From Devosiaceae bacterium (lineage in GTDB: Bacteria; Pseudomonadota; Alphaproteobacteria; Rhizobiales; Devosiaceae), in assembly GCA_021648375.1 (NCBI GenBank), contig JAKISW010000007.1:15422-79421 (forward strand): a stretch of DNA of 64,000 bases, read 5' to 3'. A program made the translations under genes and the position numbers. The notes beneath the pieces were generated by a model that saw nothing but the letters and a program-made list of their open reading frames with translations, did no database searches and had not been told where the DNA came from. Of the stretch, positions 33,931-42,893 are shown in pieces (position 1 is the stretch's first letter; every line of letters begins with the position of its first letter).

Positions 33931-34575
33931 TTATGACCACAGATCCTTGGCCAGCACGGCAGCTTCCACCCGATTTCTAACGTTTAGCTTGCTCAAAATA
34001 CTGGTCATATGATGCTTGACAGTTTTTTCCTGCAAATCCAATTCACGCCCAATTTCCTTATTGCTGTTACCTTTGCTCACCAGGCGCAACACCTGCTCCT
34101 CGCGCTTGGTAAGGCTGGCCACCCCGGACCGCTGGGCGTTCTTATCCACATCCTGCATCGCCACCATAACCCGCGCCGCCAAAGCCGGGGAAACGTATGA
34201 CCCCCCATTGGCAACACTTGCTAGAATATCAACCAGCTCGCGTCCGCCAACTCCTTTGAGAACATAACCCGAAGCACCTTTGTTCAATGCCTTGAGCACA
34301 TCATCATCGTTTTCAGAAACAGTGAGCATAGTAACTTTTGTATCATGCTCTGCCGCCATTATTTTTTCCAGTGCCACCAGGCCATTTCCGGGCATTGAAA
34401 TATCCAGCAAAGCCACATCGGGTTTTAATTCTTTAGCCATCTGAATGGCGCTGGAGCAGTTTTCCCCCGTGCCAACCACATCGAACAAACCACTATCTTC
34501 CAGCGTGCGCACCACCCCATCACGATAAAGCGGATGATCATCGACAACGATTGCGCGAATCTTTTTATCCGTCAT
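33931..34575 (-). CDS. NarL/FixJ-type response regulator
   Basis: 214 aa. The receiver has AIVVDDHPLYRDGVVRTLED, the phosphoacceptor Asp in DVALLDISMPGNG, a Thr in KVTMLTVSEND and GYVLKGVGG. The C-terminal LuxR helix-turn-helix reads LTKREEQVLRLVSKGNSNKE, IGRELDLQEKTVKHHMTSIL, SKLNVRNRVEAA. It sits 1 nt downstream of the kinase gene 34577-35944 on the same strand, a clear pair. Target genes are unknown; the adjacent polyacidic paralogues and their shared palindrome are candidates. Confidence 0.93.
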   Translation of the reverse strand: MTDKKIRAIVVDDHPLYRDGVVRTLEDSGLFDVVGTGENCSSAIQMAKELKPDVALLDISMPGNGLVALEKIMAAEHDTKVTMLTVSENDDDVLKALNKGASGYVLKGVGGRELVDILASVANGGSYVSPALAARVMVAMQDVDKNAQRSGVASLTKREEQVLRLVSKGNSNKEIGRELDLQEKTVKHHMTSILSKLNVRNRVEAAVLAKDLWS

Positions 34576-34576
34576 T

Positions 34577-35944
34577 TTATTTTTCCGCCCCTATGTTTAA
34601 AATCATTTGCAGACGCGCTCCATCTTCAACCGAGCACTCAAACCCGAATTGTCCGCCAAGCGCCTCAACCCTTTTTGCCAGACCTGTCAAACCAAGCCCC
34701 ATTTCAGTAACATCACGCGCATTAGAAGCCTTGTTTTTACCATTAAAGCTGTTCAAAACCGCAAATCTTATTCCTGAACTATCAACCCGGTTGACTTCCA
34801 CTCTTTGATCTTTTCCCCCACCATGGCGAAACGCATTGTTCAGCCCTTCTTGAAAAAACCTGTAAATACAGATTTTTTCGTGGGGTTTAAGTTCCACTGA
34901 AATTTCTTCAATATCCCGCTGCACAGCCATTCCGGTTCGCGCCGTATGAGAATCCACTACGCTTTTTAGAATTTCACTTAACGACTGGTTTTCAATCTCC
35001 GGCAAAGACAGGCCCCGACAGATATTGCGGATTTCGCGCATGGCATCATCCAGCGCCTTGGAAATATCCGCCACTTCCTTTTCCGTCTTTTTATCATTTT
35101 TTGCTAAAGGCAGCCCACCGATACGCAGCGCTGCCAGCGAAACCAATTGTGCTGGTCCGTCATGCAGATCAGCACTGACCCGTCGCAGATGCTGCTCACT
35201 CAATTCAGCCGATTTGCCGCTGGCTTTTTCAACCCGCCGCGCCAAATTAGCATTTTCTTTCGCACCTTTTCGCAACTCTCTTTTTTGTCTATCAATAAGA
35301 ATTGAACCAGAATGCACAATCCCTAATAAGGCCAACGTCATCACTAAAGTACTTGCTCCAACCACCAACCATGATCGGGTGCGCGCCGCACTCAATGTAT
35401 GTTCAACCGAACTTGCATTCTCATAAAATTCCAGTACTGCAACCACTTCATCCGACCAGGGCAATCTTATTGGGCTATAAATTTCCAACACCGGTACATC
35501 AACCGGGTTTCCATGAATTTCACTTAGTTCACCACGGGCAAAATATTCAGAAAACACTTCCCCTTTGCTGGCCGCAATCAACCCGGGAGAAGGGTCCATA
35601 TTTTGCCCCATAATTGCCAGATCGTCCGCATAAACTATCGTCCCATCAGGCTTCCAAATTTGCACCGCCAGCAAGCGTTCAACAATCAGCGGAGCTAAAA
35701 AAACCTCATCCAGTGCCAGCACCGGCCCGATTGATAAAGTATCGCTATCGCGCAAATCCACTGCTAACGGCGCCACATAGGTATCCATATAAAGAGCAGA
35801 ACTGATCCCCGCATTTAACGTTACGCCCCGCTCAATCTCTTCGGCAACCCAAAACCCGATGACCAGCATTCCAGTAACCATAACCAGCCCGGCGGTTAGG
35901 CCAAACTGCTGGGTAAGGTTCAAATTTTTCCAGATTTTCTTCAA
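34577..35944 (-). CDS. NarX/DegS-type sensor histidine kinase
   Basis: 455 aa. Two transmembrane helices (FGLTAGLVMVTGMLVIGFWV near the start, and SWLVVGASTLVMTLALLGIV near residue 190) enclose a periplasmic domain of about 150 residues. The HisKA_3 dimerisation motif with the phosphorylated His is LRRVSADLHDGPAQLVSLAA, typical of partners of LuxR-type regulators. The ATPase shows FFQEGLNNAFRHGGG and GLGLTGLAKRVEALGG. The signal is unknown. It is translated just ahead of its regulator gene. Confidence 0.92.
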   Translation of the reverse strand: MKKIWKNLNLTQQFGLTAGLVMVTGMLVIGFWVAEEIERGVTLNAGISSALYMDTYVAPLAVDLRDSDTLSIGPVLALDEVFLAPLIVERLLAVQIWKPDGTIVYADDLAIMGQNMDPSPGLIAASKGEVFSEYFARGELSEIHGNPVDVPVLEIYSPIRLPWSDEVVAVLEFYENASSVEHTLSAARTRSWLVVGASTLVMTLALLGIVHSGSILIDRQKRELRKGAKENANLARRVEKASGKSAELSEQHLRRVSADLHDGPAQLVSLAALRIGGLPLAKNDKKTEKEVADISKALDDAMREIRNICRGLSLPEIENQSLSEILKSVVDSHTARTGMAVQRDIEEISVELKPHEKICIYRFFQEGLNNAFRHGGGKDQRVEVNRVDSSGIRFAVLNSFNGKNKASNARDVTEMGLGLTGLAKRVEALGGQFGFECSVEDGARLQMILNIGAEK

Positions 35945-36104
35945 GTAAAATACCCCTGATAGTCAATTGTACCCTATATAAGCCATTCGGCACTAACAAT
36001 CAGACCAGGGTCGGTAATAAAGCTGCCATCAGTCTGAGTTTTTTAGTTTTGCGGGTCTAATTATTGTTGTATCACCTGATAACAAAACCAGGGTGGAATA
36101 TATT

Positions 36105-36323
36105 ATGGATGAAACTGGCTCACTAGACGCAAAAATTGATGCACTTGAAACCCGCATTGCCTTTCAAGACGAGACAATCGAAGATTTAAACAAAACCGTC
36201 ACCGATCAATGGGATGAATTTAACAAATTACGCCGCGAAATTTCCCGCCTGAGCGGTCAGGTGCAACAAATGCAAAGCTCAAAGGATGGTTCTGATGGGA
36301 ACGAGCCGCCACCCCACTACTAA
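36105..36323 (+). CDS. slyX: SlyX family protein
   Basis: 72 aa from the ATG 7 nt after GGGTGGA. It is a short coiled-coil protein: DAKIDALETRIAFQDETIED, LNKTVTDQWDEFNKLRREIS and a tail ending EPPPHY, the characteristic SlyX terminus (PPPHY). The biochemical role is unknown in all organisms. It converges with aroA, whose stop is only 3 nt away. Confidence 0.92.
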   Translation: MDETGSLDAKIDALETRIAFQDETIEDLNKTVTDQWDEFNKLRREISRLSGQVQQMQSSKDGSDGNEPPPHY

Positions 36324-36326
36324 AAA

Positions 36327-37715
36327 TCAGAGTGTTTTTGTGTTAGCGATACCGATTTGTTCCAGCTGTTCAAAAAAGCTCGGGCAAGTCTTTGAAACAC
36401 AGCCCGGATCAAGCAATTCAATGCCATTGCCCGCCACCCCGAGCACCGCCAGCGCCATGGCCATGCGGTGATCTTCAAACGTATCCATCACGCCAAATTG
36501 GGGCACACCCGGATAAACCGTCATCCCGTCATCATGCTCTTCAACCTTGATGCCCAGCTTGGTCAACGAGGCGCACATGGCTGATATCCTGTCACACTCA
36601 TGATGGCGAATATGAGCAATCCCATGCATATGAATTGGCCCGTCCGCAAACGGCGCAATCGCCGCAAGGGTTAATGTAGCATCTGACAAGGGACGCATAT
36701 CCACCGAAAAACCTCCCCTTAGCTGAGCGTCCATTTTTATAGTTGAGGCTGTTTCGCCTTTGGATATTTCACACCCCATGCGCTCCAGAATATCCAAAAA
36801 ACCATAATCAGGCTGGCGGGTGTTTTTGCCGATATTTGTCAGCGTGATATTGCCTCTGGTAACCGCTGCAAGGGCTGCAAAATATGTGGCGGTAGAGGCA
36901 TCTGCCTCCACCATTAAATCCTTGGCCCTATAGCTTCCCGGCTCCACAAAAAACCGGGTGAAATCTTTTTGGTTTTTAATTTTCGCGCCAAAATGGGCCA
37001 TTACATCCAGAGTGATCTGCACATATTCGCTTTGCACAATTCCACCCTCAACAGTGAGATCAAGGCCGTTTTTAGCCATTCCGCCACCCATCAAAATGCC
37101 GGAGATAAACTGGCTGGAAACCGCCCCTGACATGCTTATGGCGCCACCCTTAAAACTTTTCCCATGCACAATTGCCGGATAGGTATTTTCCCCTTCAAGA
37201 CATTCAACTTTGCCCCCGCCAGATCTTAGGGCATCAAACAATGCCCCAACCGGGCGACTACTCATTTGTTTTGAGGCGGTAATTTTCCATTCTCCCGAAT
37301 ATCCCGCAGCAAGAACCGGTGGTAAAAACCGCGATATGGTGCCGGCAGAACCCACATGCAGGCTTGAAGATTTTGGTCCCGTTTCACCAATGCCCTTAAT
37401 GGTGGCACTGGTGCCATCAAATTCAACTGAACAACCAAGGCGGCGCAAAACATCAGCGCACCACCAGGTATCATCCGAACGCAGCAATCCGCCAAGCCGG
37501 GTTTTTCCTGTTGCCATTCCAGCCAAAATCAAAGCCCGGTTGGATACGCTTTTTGATCCTGAAACCGCAATGTCGGCAATTATTGGCGCTTTGGCGGGAT
37601 CAACCTTGATGGATTTAACGCCCGTTAGCGCGGTCCATGGAGTGGCAGAATCCTGATATTCAAAATTCTCATAATCAATATCCAGATATTCAATATTGTC
37701 GTCTGCCAATTTCAT
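36327..37715 (-). CDS. aroA: Divergent 3-phosphoshikimate 1-carboxyvinyltransferase (EPSP synthase)
   Basis: 462 aa; AAGGAG precedes the ATG, so an N-terminal extension of about 33 residues is real. EPSP synthase joins shikimate-3-phosphate and PEP. Active-site segments: VSGSKSVSNRALILAGMATG, LHVGSAGTISRFLPP, SSRPVGALFDAL, SGAVSSQFISGILMGG, VEADASTATYFAALA, ECDRISAM, DTFEDHRMAMAL and DPGCVSKTCPSFF. The usual R-x-K-E-S/T-D-R motif is RHHECDR, so the catalytic-site Lys is replaced by His. The usual GNAGT is GSAGT. Most alphaproteobacteria have aroA beside cmk-rpsA, so this may be a second copy or a displaced, unusual class. It follows serA with only a tandem-repeat spacer. Confidence 0.88.
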   Translation of the reverse strand: MKLADDNIEYLDIDYENFEYQDSATPWTALTGVKSIKVDPAKAPIIADIAVSGSKSVSNRALILAGMATGKTRLGGLLRSDDTWWCADVLRRLGCSVEFDGTSATIKGIGETGPKSSSLHVGSAGTISRFLPPVLAAGYSGEWKITASKQMSSRPVGALFDALRSGGGKVECLEGENTYPAIVHGKSFKGGAISMSGAVSSQFISGILMGGGMAKNGLDLTVEGGIVQSEYVQITLDVMAHFGAKIKNQKDFTRFFVEPGSYRAKDLMVEADASTATYFAALAAVTRGNITLTNIGKNTRQPDYGFLDILERMGCEISKGETASTIKMDAQLRGGFSVDMRPLSDATLTLAAIAPFADGPIHMHGIAHIRHHECDRISAMCASLTKLGIKVEEHDDGMTVYPGVPQFGVMDTFEDHRMAMALAVLGVAGNGIELLDPGCVSKTCPSFFEQLEQIGIANTKTL

Positions 37716-37757
37716 TTCTCCTTGCGATTAATCCCCATGGGTTTAGGGGCAAGACCC

Positions 37758-37821
37758 ATGCCCCTAAAAGAGGCTATGCCCCTAAAAGAGGCTATGCCTC
37801 AACGAGGCTATGCCTCTAAAA
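37758..37821. repeat. 18-bp tandem repeat between serA and aroA
   Basis: Two exact 18-bp units ATGCCCCTAAAAGAGGCT (37758-37775, 37776-37793), a shortened unit ATGCCTCAACGAGGCT (37794-37809) and a partial unit running into the serA stop codon. Each unit carries a short self-complementary core, so several small hairpins are possible in the serA-aroA transcript. Confidence 0.85.
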
Positions 37822-39399
37822 TTTAAGCGCTTTGACCTGCTTTACACCTATCAGAGCGCCCACTTTATTCAATTGCTCATCACTAACCGCACTATCAATG
37901 CTAAGCAATGCAATTGCCTCTTCTCCCTTGGCTTTTCGGCCAAGGTTAAAGTTGGCAATATTTATATCAAGATCACCCAGAAGAGTACCAAGCCGCCCGA
38001 TAAAACCGGGCTGATCCTCATTGGTGATATATAACATGTTGTCAGAAATGCCTGCATCCATATTTATTCCCTTAACCTGAATAAGGCGCGGGTCTCCATT
38101 GGAAAATACCGTACCGGCAACCGAGCGTTTTTGGCGTTCAGTAATCACAGAGACCCGGATATAATTTTCATATGCCCCCTGCTGCTCACGATTGATAGTT
38201 TCAATCTTGATACCACGACTTTTAGCCAGCACAGGCGCTGAAACCATGTTCACGTCACCCAATAGCGGCCTTAACAAGCCGGTAAGGGCAGCGGCAGTCA
38301 TGGGTTTGGTATTTAACTCGCTCAGCTCACCCTCATATTCTATGCGCACCCCGGTAATGCCTGATTCAGTCAACTGCCCGGCAAAAGATCCCAGAACTTC
38401 AGCCAGTTTTACAAACGGGGCCAGATGCGGCGCTTCTTCTGCAGAAATTGAAGGGAAATTCAAAGCATTGGTAATCTCGCCATCGTTGAGATAGGCGCAT
38501 ATCTGCTCGGCAACCTGAATGGCCACATTCTCCTGCGCTTCACTGGTCGAAGCACCCAGATGGGGAGTGCAAATTACATTTGGCACTTCAAACAATGGAT
38601 TGTTGATTGCAGGCTCGTTCTCATAAACATCAAGAGCCGCCCCTTTTACCTTGCCGCTTTCCAGGGCGATTTTTAGCGCCGCTTCATCAATCAATCCGCC
38701 ACGGGCGCAATTGATAATGCGCATGCCCGGCTTCATTTTTTCAAACGCTTCAGCATTGATAATGTTGCGGGTGGCGTCAATCAATGGCGTGTGCAGCGAG
38801 ATAAAATCCGCCATGGCCAGCAATTCATCCAACTCGACTTTTTCAACACCCAGCACAATTGCCCGCTCCGGCGTTAAAAACGGATCAAAGGCAATTACCT
38901 TCATTTTTAAGCCCTGAGCGCGATCAGCAACGATTGAGCCAATGTTTCCACATCCAATAAGACCCAGCACCTTGTTGGTAACCTCAACCCCCATAAAACG
39001 AGATTTTTCCCATTTTGAAGCTCTAGTGGACGCATCCGCTTCCGGAATTTGGCGGGCCAGCGCCAACATCATGGCAATGGCGTGTTCGGCAGTGGTGATG
39101 GAATTGCCAAACGGCGTATTCATCACGATGATGCCCTTGGCGGTAGCGGCAGGAATATCCACATTGTCGACCCCGATCCCGGCCCGGCCAACCACTCTTA
39201 GGTTTTTAGCATTTGCAATGAGTTTTTGCGTGACCTTGGTTGCCGACCTGATGGCCAACCCGTCATATTGATCAATTGCCTTTAACAAGGCGTCTTTGTC
39301 CTTACCCAGATCAGGCAGGTAATCCACGTCGATATTATTGTCTTTGAACACCTGTACGGCGGTGGGGCTGAGTTTGTCAGAAATTAGAACTTTAGGCAT
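37816..39399 (-). CDS. serA: D-3-phosphoglycerate dehydrogenase SerA
   Basis: 527 aa from the ATG of MPKVLISDKLSPTAVQ, which has CGGAGG just upstream; the frame is open further up but that is non-coding text. It oxidises 3-phosphoglycerate, the first serine-synthesis step. The NAD domain has VLGLIGCGNIGSIVADRAQG; the catalytic Arg, Glu and His lie in INCARGGLIDEAAL, ALDVYENEPA and ICTPHLGAST. The long form has an intervening domain and a C-terminal ACT domain (NEDQPGFIGRLGTLLGDLDI), as usual in this group. It is second in serC-serA-aroA. Its stop codon falls in the last unit of the 18-bp tandem repeat. Confidence 0.97.
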   Translation of the reverse strand: MPKVLISDKLSPTAVQVFKDNNIDVDYLPDLGKDKDALLKAIDQYDGLAIRSATKVTQKLIANAKNLRVVGRAGIGVDNVDIPAATAKGIIVMNTPFGNSITTAEHAIAMMLALARQIPEADASTRASKWEKSRFMGVEVTNKVLGLIGCGNIGSIVADRAQGLKMKVIAFDPFLTPERAIVLGVEKVELDELLAMADFISLHTPLIDATRNIINAEAFEKMKPGMRIINCARGGLIDEAALKIALESGKVKGAALDVYENEPAINNPLFEVPNVICTPHLGASTSEAQENVAIQVAEQICAYLNDGEITNALNFPSISAEEAPHLAPFVKLAEVLGSFAGQLTESGITGVRIEYEGELSELNTKPMTAAALTGLLRPLLGDVNMVSAPVLAKSRGIKIETINREQQGAYENYIRVSVITERQKRSVAGTVFSNGDPRLIQVKGINMDAGISDNMLYITNEDQPGFIGRLGTLLGDLDINIANFNLGRKAKGEEAIALLSIDSAVSDEQLNKVGALIGVKQVKALKF

Positions 39400-39529
39400 T
39401 TTTGCCTCCGTTTTTATTTTGTCGGCTATTTCGACAATGCGAAATCTAACCGCAAAAAATTCAAGTGAAATTTTGCTGTAATAATGCTGTAAAACAGCTG
39501 TAATTTTCCATTTGTATAAAATAGGAAAA

Positions 39530-40714
39530 TCAGCTCGATAACGCGGATTTTTCCTTATGGAATGCCCAGTCAAGCCAAGGGGTTAGTGCAGCAAGGTCAT
39601 CGGTTTCAATGGTTGAACCGCACCAAATGCGCAAACCCGATGGAGCATCGCGATAGGCCCCGATATCATAGGCCACCCCTTCTGCATCCAGTCGCGCAAC
39701 CAAACGCTTGGCAAACGCTTCCCTGTCACCAATATCAAGGGCCTCTATTTGAGGATCTCTAATAATCAGACATATGGAAGTGTTGGAGCGCTGCTCAGCA
39801 ATTTTTGGTAAAAATTCAACCCAATCAGTGGCTTGCACCCAGTCGGCAATGGCTTTTGCATTGGCATCCGCCCGGCCCTGCATACCTTTTAACCCGCCAA
39901 TCGACATGCCCCATTCCATGGCATCAATCACATCTTCGATGGCCAGCATTGAGATGGTGTTAATGGTCGCCCCCTCAAAAATTCCAGCAATAAGCTTGCC
40001 ACCCTTGCTCATACGAAAAATCTTGGGCAATGGGCGATCGGGAGTGAAATTCTCCAATCTTTCAACAGCTTTGGGGCTAAGTATGAGCATGCCGTGCGCG
40101 GCCTCTCCACCCAGTACCTTCTGCCATGAAAAGGTCGTGACATCTAGCCTGGAAAAATCAAGGTTTTGTGCATAAACCGCTGAAGTTGCGTCGCAAATTG
40201 TCAAGCCGGATCTGCTAGCATCTATCCAGTTTGCGTTTGGAACCCGCACCCCGGAAGTGGTGCCGTTCCATGTAAAAATCACATCGCGGTTAAAATCAAC
40301 TTCAGTTAAATCAGGCAGATAACCATAGTCACTTTTCAATACACGAACATCTGAGATTTTTAGCTGATTTTGAATATCATTGACCCATCCGGCACCAAAG
40401 CTTTCCCACGCCAAAACATCAACACCGCGCGCTCCAAGCATGCTCCACATAGCCATTTCCATGGCACCAGTGTCCGATGCGGGAACAATGCCAACCAGAT
40501 AATCATCAGGAATACCTAACAATTGCCGGGTTAGATCAAGCGCTTTTTTAATGCGTGCCTTGGCAGGTTTTGAACGATGAGATCGGCCCACAAGTGCATT
40601 TTCAAGCACAGCTGGAGACCAGCCGGGACGCTTGGCACAAGGACCAGAGGAAAAATTGGGATTGGCCGGACGCATGTCCGGTTTTGTGGCGTTTGCCACT
40701 TTCATATCTGTCAT
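39530..40714 (-). CDS. serC: Phosphoserine aminotransferase SerC
   Basis: 394 aa, the alphaproteobacterial long-type SerC. It transfers the amino group of glutamate to phosphohydroxypyruvate with PLP. It begins with PNFSSGPCAKRPGWSPAVLE and GRSHRSKPAKARIKKALDLT. IPDDYLVGIVPASDTGAMEM, FTWNGTTSGVRVPNANWI, CDATSAVYAQNLDF and the PLP-lysine segment TTFSWQKVLGGEAAHGMLIL follow. It is the first gene of the ser operon, 130 nt ahead of serA. A probable serC leader RNA lies directly upstream. Confidence 0.96.
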   Translation of the reverse strand: MTDMKVANATKPDMRPANPNFSSGPCAKRPGWSPAVLENALVGRSHRSKPAKARIKKALDLTRQLLGIPDDYLVGIVPASDTGAMEMAMWSMLGARGVDVLAWESFGAGWVNDIQNQLKISDVRVLKSDYGYLPDLTEVDFNRDVIFTWNGTTSGVRVPNANWIDASRSGLTICDATSAVYAQNLDFSRLDVTTFSWQKVLGGEAAHGMLILSPKAVERLENFTPDRPLPKIFRMSKGGKLIAGIFEGATINTISMLAIEDVIDAMEWGMSIGGLKGMQGRADANAKAIADWVQATDWVEFLPKIAEQRSNTSICLIIRDPQIEALDIGDREAFAKRLVARLDAEGVAYDIGAYRDAPSGLRIWCGSTIETDDLAALTPWLDWAFHKEKSALSS

Positions 40715-40718
40715 TTGA

Positions 40719-40800
40719 CTACCCTTTCAGATAGGCGCCCCTCGTTGGGGAGGGGTGGCCCACTTGCGGCAATACGCCTCTGGATAAAAAAATGCAAGAG
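40719..40800 (-). ncRNA. Probable serC leader RNA motif
   Basis: Directly before serC the minus strand reads GGGCCACCCCTCCCCAACG then AGGGGCGCCTATCTGAAAGG and GTAGTCAA before the ATG. CCCCT and AGGGG pair into a hairpin, and the conserved-looking TATCTGAAAGGGTAG tail covers the ribosome-site region. A structured motif named serC is known upstream of serC in alphaproteobacteria; position and GC-rich hairpin fit. I cannot compare it with the model, so this is a candidate. Confidence 0.5.
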
Positions 40801-40834
40801 AATTTTTTCGAAAAAATAAATGCTGGATTTCAAT

Positions 40835-40866
40835 AAAAAACGACGCCCGAAATTTCGGACGTCGTT
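40835..40866 (-). terminator. Terminator of the outer-membrane barrel gene
   Basis: CGACGCCCGAAATTTCGGACGTCG (40841-40864) forms a nearly perfect stem. On the minus strand it is followed by TTTTTT (the A-run 40835-40840). It lies 52 nt past the stop of the gene ending at 40917 and insulates the serC leader. Confidence 0.88.
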
Positions 40867-40916
40867 TCAAAAGCCATTCATGGACCAGGTCTAAGCCCCG
40901 GTTTTTGTAGTGTTTT

Positions 40917-41648
40917 TTAATTGAGGCGATAGCGCAACGTTGCCCTGGCCTCATGAATAAGGTTATTATTTATGATATAGGTATTGGCAGCAATAGGTGG
41001 CTGGCTCATTACCTTGTTCATATAAATTCCACGATATCCAAATTCTGCAACCATATTCCCCATGTCATAACTGACACCGGCCATAAGCGCTGCGGCACCT
41101 TCCACGGAACGTCCCCATGCTATTTGTGCGCCACCGGGATTGTTAATCTCCGACCAGTTTTTACCAAGGCCGATGCCGGCACCCACATAGACGCCTAATC
41201 CTCCCTTGGCAGCACCATATTCACCAAGATTAAAATCATAATAGGCGTTGGCCAATATAATTCCACTACGCAGATTAACGGTATAATCTGTGGCTGTGGT
41301 CAAACCTCTGATACCAAAATAATCAACCGTGATATCAGCGCGAAGGCCATCACCGGTTTCATAACCAAAACCTACTCCAACACTATATCCGTATCCAGGA
41401 GAGGAGAAGGTTGCGATACAACCACAATAATTGCCATCGCTGGCCTGCCACAGGGCTCCTGCAACTGATCCGCGCAGATAGAAGTTTCCACCAAGACCAT
41501 AATCCACTTCCGGCAAATCCGGAATTTGATAGGTGGGTGGTGGAGTATAGGGAATAATCTCAGCGGCATATGCCGAACTCAAAATAGTGATGGGGGCTGC
41601 AACCAGCGCCCAAACCGCTGTTATCGCAATTGTTAGCAGCTTACGCAT
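40917..41648 (-). CDS. Outer-membrane beta-barrel protein
   Basis: 243 aa. A signal peptide (AITAVWALVAAPITILSSAYAAE) is followed by a Pro/Tyr-rich start (IIPYTPPPTYQIPDLPEVDY) and about eight alternating strands such as GNFYLRGSVAGALWQ, GYGYSVGVGFGYETGDGLRA and VYVGAGIGLGKNW, ending in HEARATLRYRLN. It resembles the small Omp25/31-like surface barrels of Hyphomicrobiales. The last residue is Asn, not the usual Phe, so the barrel end is atypical. A perfect CtrA consensus lies 61 nt upstream of the start, suggesting cell-cycle regulation. Confidence 0.82.
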   Translation of the reverse strand: MRKLLTIAITAVWALVAAPITILSSAYAAEIIPYTPPPTYQIPDLPEVDYGLGGNFYLRGSVAGALWQASDGNYCGCIATFSSPGYGYSVGVGFGYETGDGLRADITVDYFGIRGLTTATDYTVNLRSGIILANAYYDFNLGEYGAAKGGLGVYVGAGIGLGKNWSEINNPGGAQIAWGRSVEGAAALMAGVSYDMGNMVAEFGYRGIYMNKVMSQPPIAANTYIINNNLIHEARATLRYRLN

Positions 41649-41708
41649 TTTACAAATCCTTTTTTAAACCATGAAACTGGCAATGACTTGCACCATGCAT
41701 ATATTTCG

Positions 41709-41723
41709 TTAAAACGAGATTAA
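41709..41723. promoter_or_regulatory. Perfect CtrA consensus site between barrel gene and DMT gene
   Basis: TTAAAACGAGATTAA matches TTAA-N7-TTAA and is followed by two more TTAA half-sites (TTAACCTTAAGATTTAACC). It is 61 nt from the barrel gene start (leftward) and 75 nt from the DMT gene start (rightward). Confidence 0.5.
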
Positions 41724-41797
41724 CCTTAAGATTTAACCCTAACAATATGAAAAACACCAATTAACACTTGCTTAACAAATTAAAACAAGAAGATATA

Positions 41798-42736
41798 ATG
41801 AACAACACTTACTCTTTTACAAATTGGGCGCTTCTATTTGCTTTAGTTATTATATGGGGAGCAAGTTTTGTTGCAATTAAGATTGCAATTACTGATATTA
41901 CGCCCGCATGGCTTGCCGCATCACGCATTTTACTTGCTACAATTTTAATGATCGGTTTTGCCCGCCTGACCAATATCCGTGCGCCATCTGGACGCGCTGA
42001 ATGGGGGGTTGCGCTAGTGCTTGGTGTTATCGGAACCACCCTGCCTTTTGCCCTGATTGGCTGGGCTTCCATATTTGTACCTTCTGGAATTGCCGGGTTG
42101 ATGATGGCCACCAACCCCATGCTGGTATTATTGCTGGCAATCTTCGTCCTGCCTGACGAACCGCCGACCAAAACCCGCATTGTCGGTCTTCTTGTCGGTT
42201 TTCTTGGGGTGGCAATGGTCATTATGGGCCGAGCTGCCCCTCAAGTATCCCTGCCCATATCCAACACCCTGACCACACCCGGCTTTGATTGGACTTTGTT
42301 GGCATATCTCGCACTTTTACTAGGTGCATTAGGTTACGCTATCAACAATGTGGCATCGCGACGTGCCGCTAACATGCCCCATGCAACCCGTGGCTATGGG
42401 GCATTACTCACTGCCGCCCCCAGCGCCATAATTCTGGCAGCACTTAGTGAACCATTTCCCGACTTCTTCGCCATGCACATCAATACCCTTGGGGCAATTT
42501 TTTATCTGGGCGTATTACCAACCTGGATTGCTACGCTTATACTTTATCGTTTGATTGCCCACACCAGCGCCGGATTTGTTGCTCAATCAAACTATCTGGT
42601 GCCAGCAACAGCCATTTTGCTGGGAGCATGGCTTTTAGGCGAGCAACTTGCCCCCATTCAATATCTGGGATTTGGCATCATATTACTGGGAATTGGAATT
42701 GCAGAAAACTTGCTCAAATTCACACCCAAACGCTAG
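41798..42736 (+). CDS. EamA/DMT-family transporter
   Basis: 312 aa from the ATG of MNNTYSFTNW, preceded by ACAAGAAG; an in-frame ATG 30 nt upstream is less likely. Ten transmembrane helices in two EamA repeats: WALLFALVIIWGASFVAIKI, then LAYLALLLGALGYAINNVAS opens the second half, closing with YLGFGIILLGIGIAENLL. The function is probably export of small metabolites; the substrate is unknown. It is unrelated in context to the other DMT gene at 31260. Confidence 0.9.
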   Translation: MNNTYSFTNWALLFALVIIWGASFVAIKIAITDITPAWLAASRILLATILMIGFARLTNIRAPSGRAEWGVALVLGVIGTTLPFALIGWASIFVPSGIAGLMMATNPMLVLLLAIFVLPDEPPTKTRIVGLLVGFLGVAMVIMGRAAPQVSLPISNTLTTPGFDWTLLAYLALLLGALGYAINNVASRRAANMPHATRGYGALLTAAPSAIILAALSEPFPDFFAMHINTLGAIFYLGVLPTWIATLILYRLIAHTSAGFVAQSNYLVPATAILLGAWLLGEQLAPIQYLGFGIILLGIGIAENLLKFTPKR

Positions 42737-42893
42737 GGCACAGCCTCATAGCAGGGTCAAAATGCTATAAAAACCCTTGTAAATATTTAAAAATTCACAG
42801 CGTCATCCATGATGCTGCTACTTACTTAGACGCAAATGCAGCACCGATCGTTACAGCGACACATCAGTTTATTGACGCATCAAAAATGAAATT

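Noticed and set aside
39400..39573. 58-codon extension of serA
   Set aside because: The conserved MPKVLIS start has CGGAGG directly upstream, and the extension overlaps the serC end.
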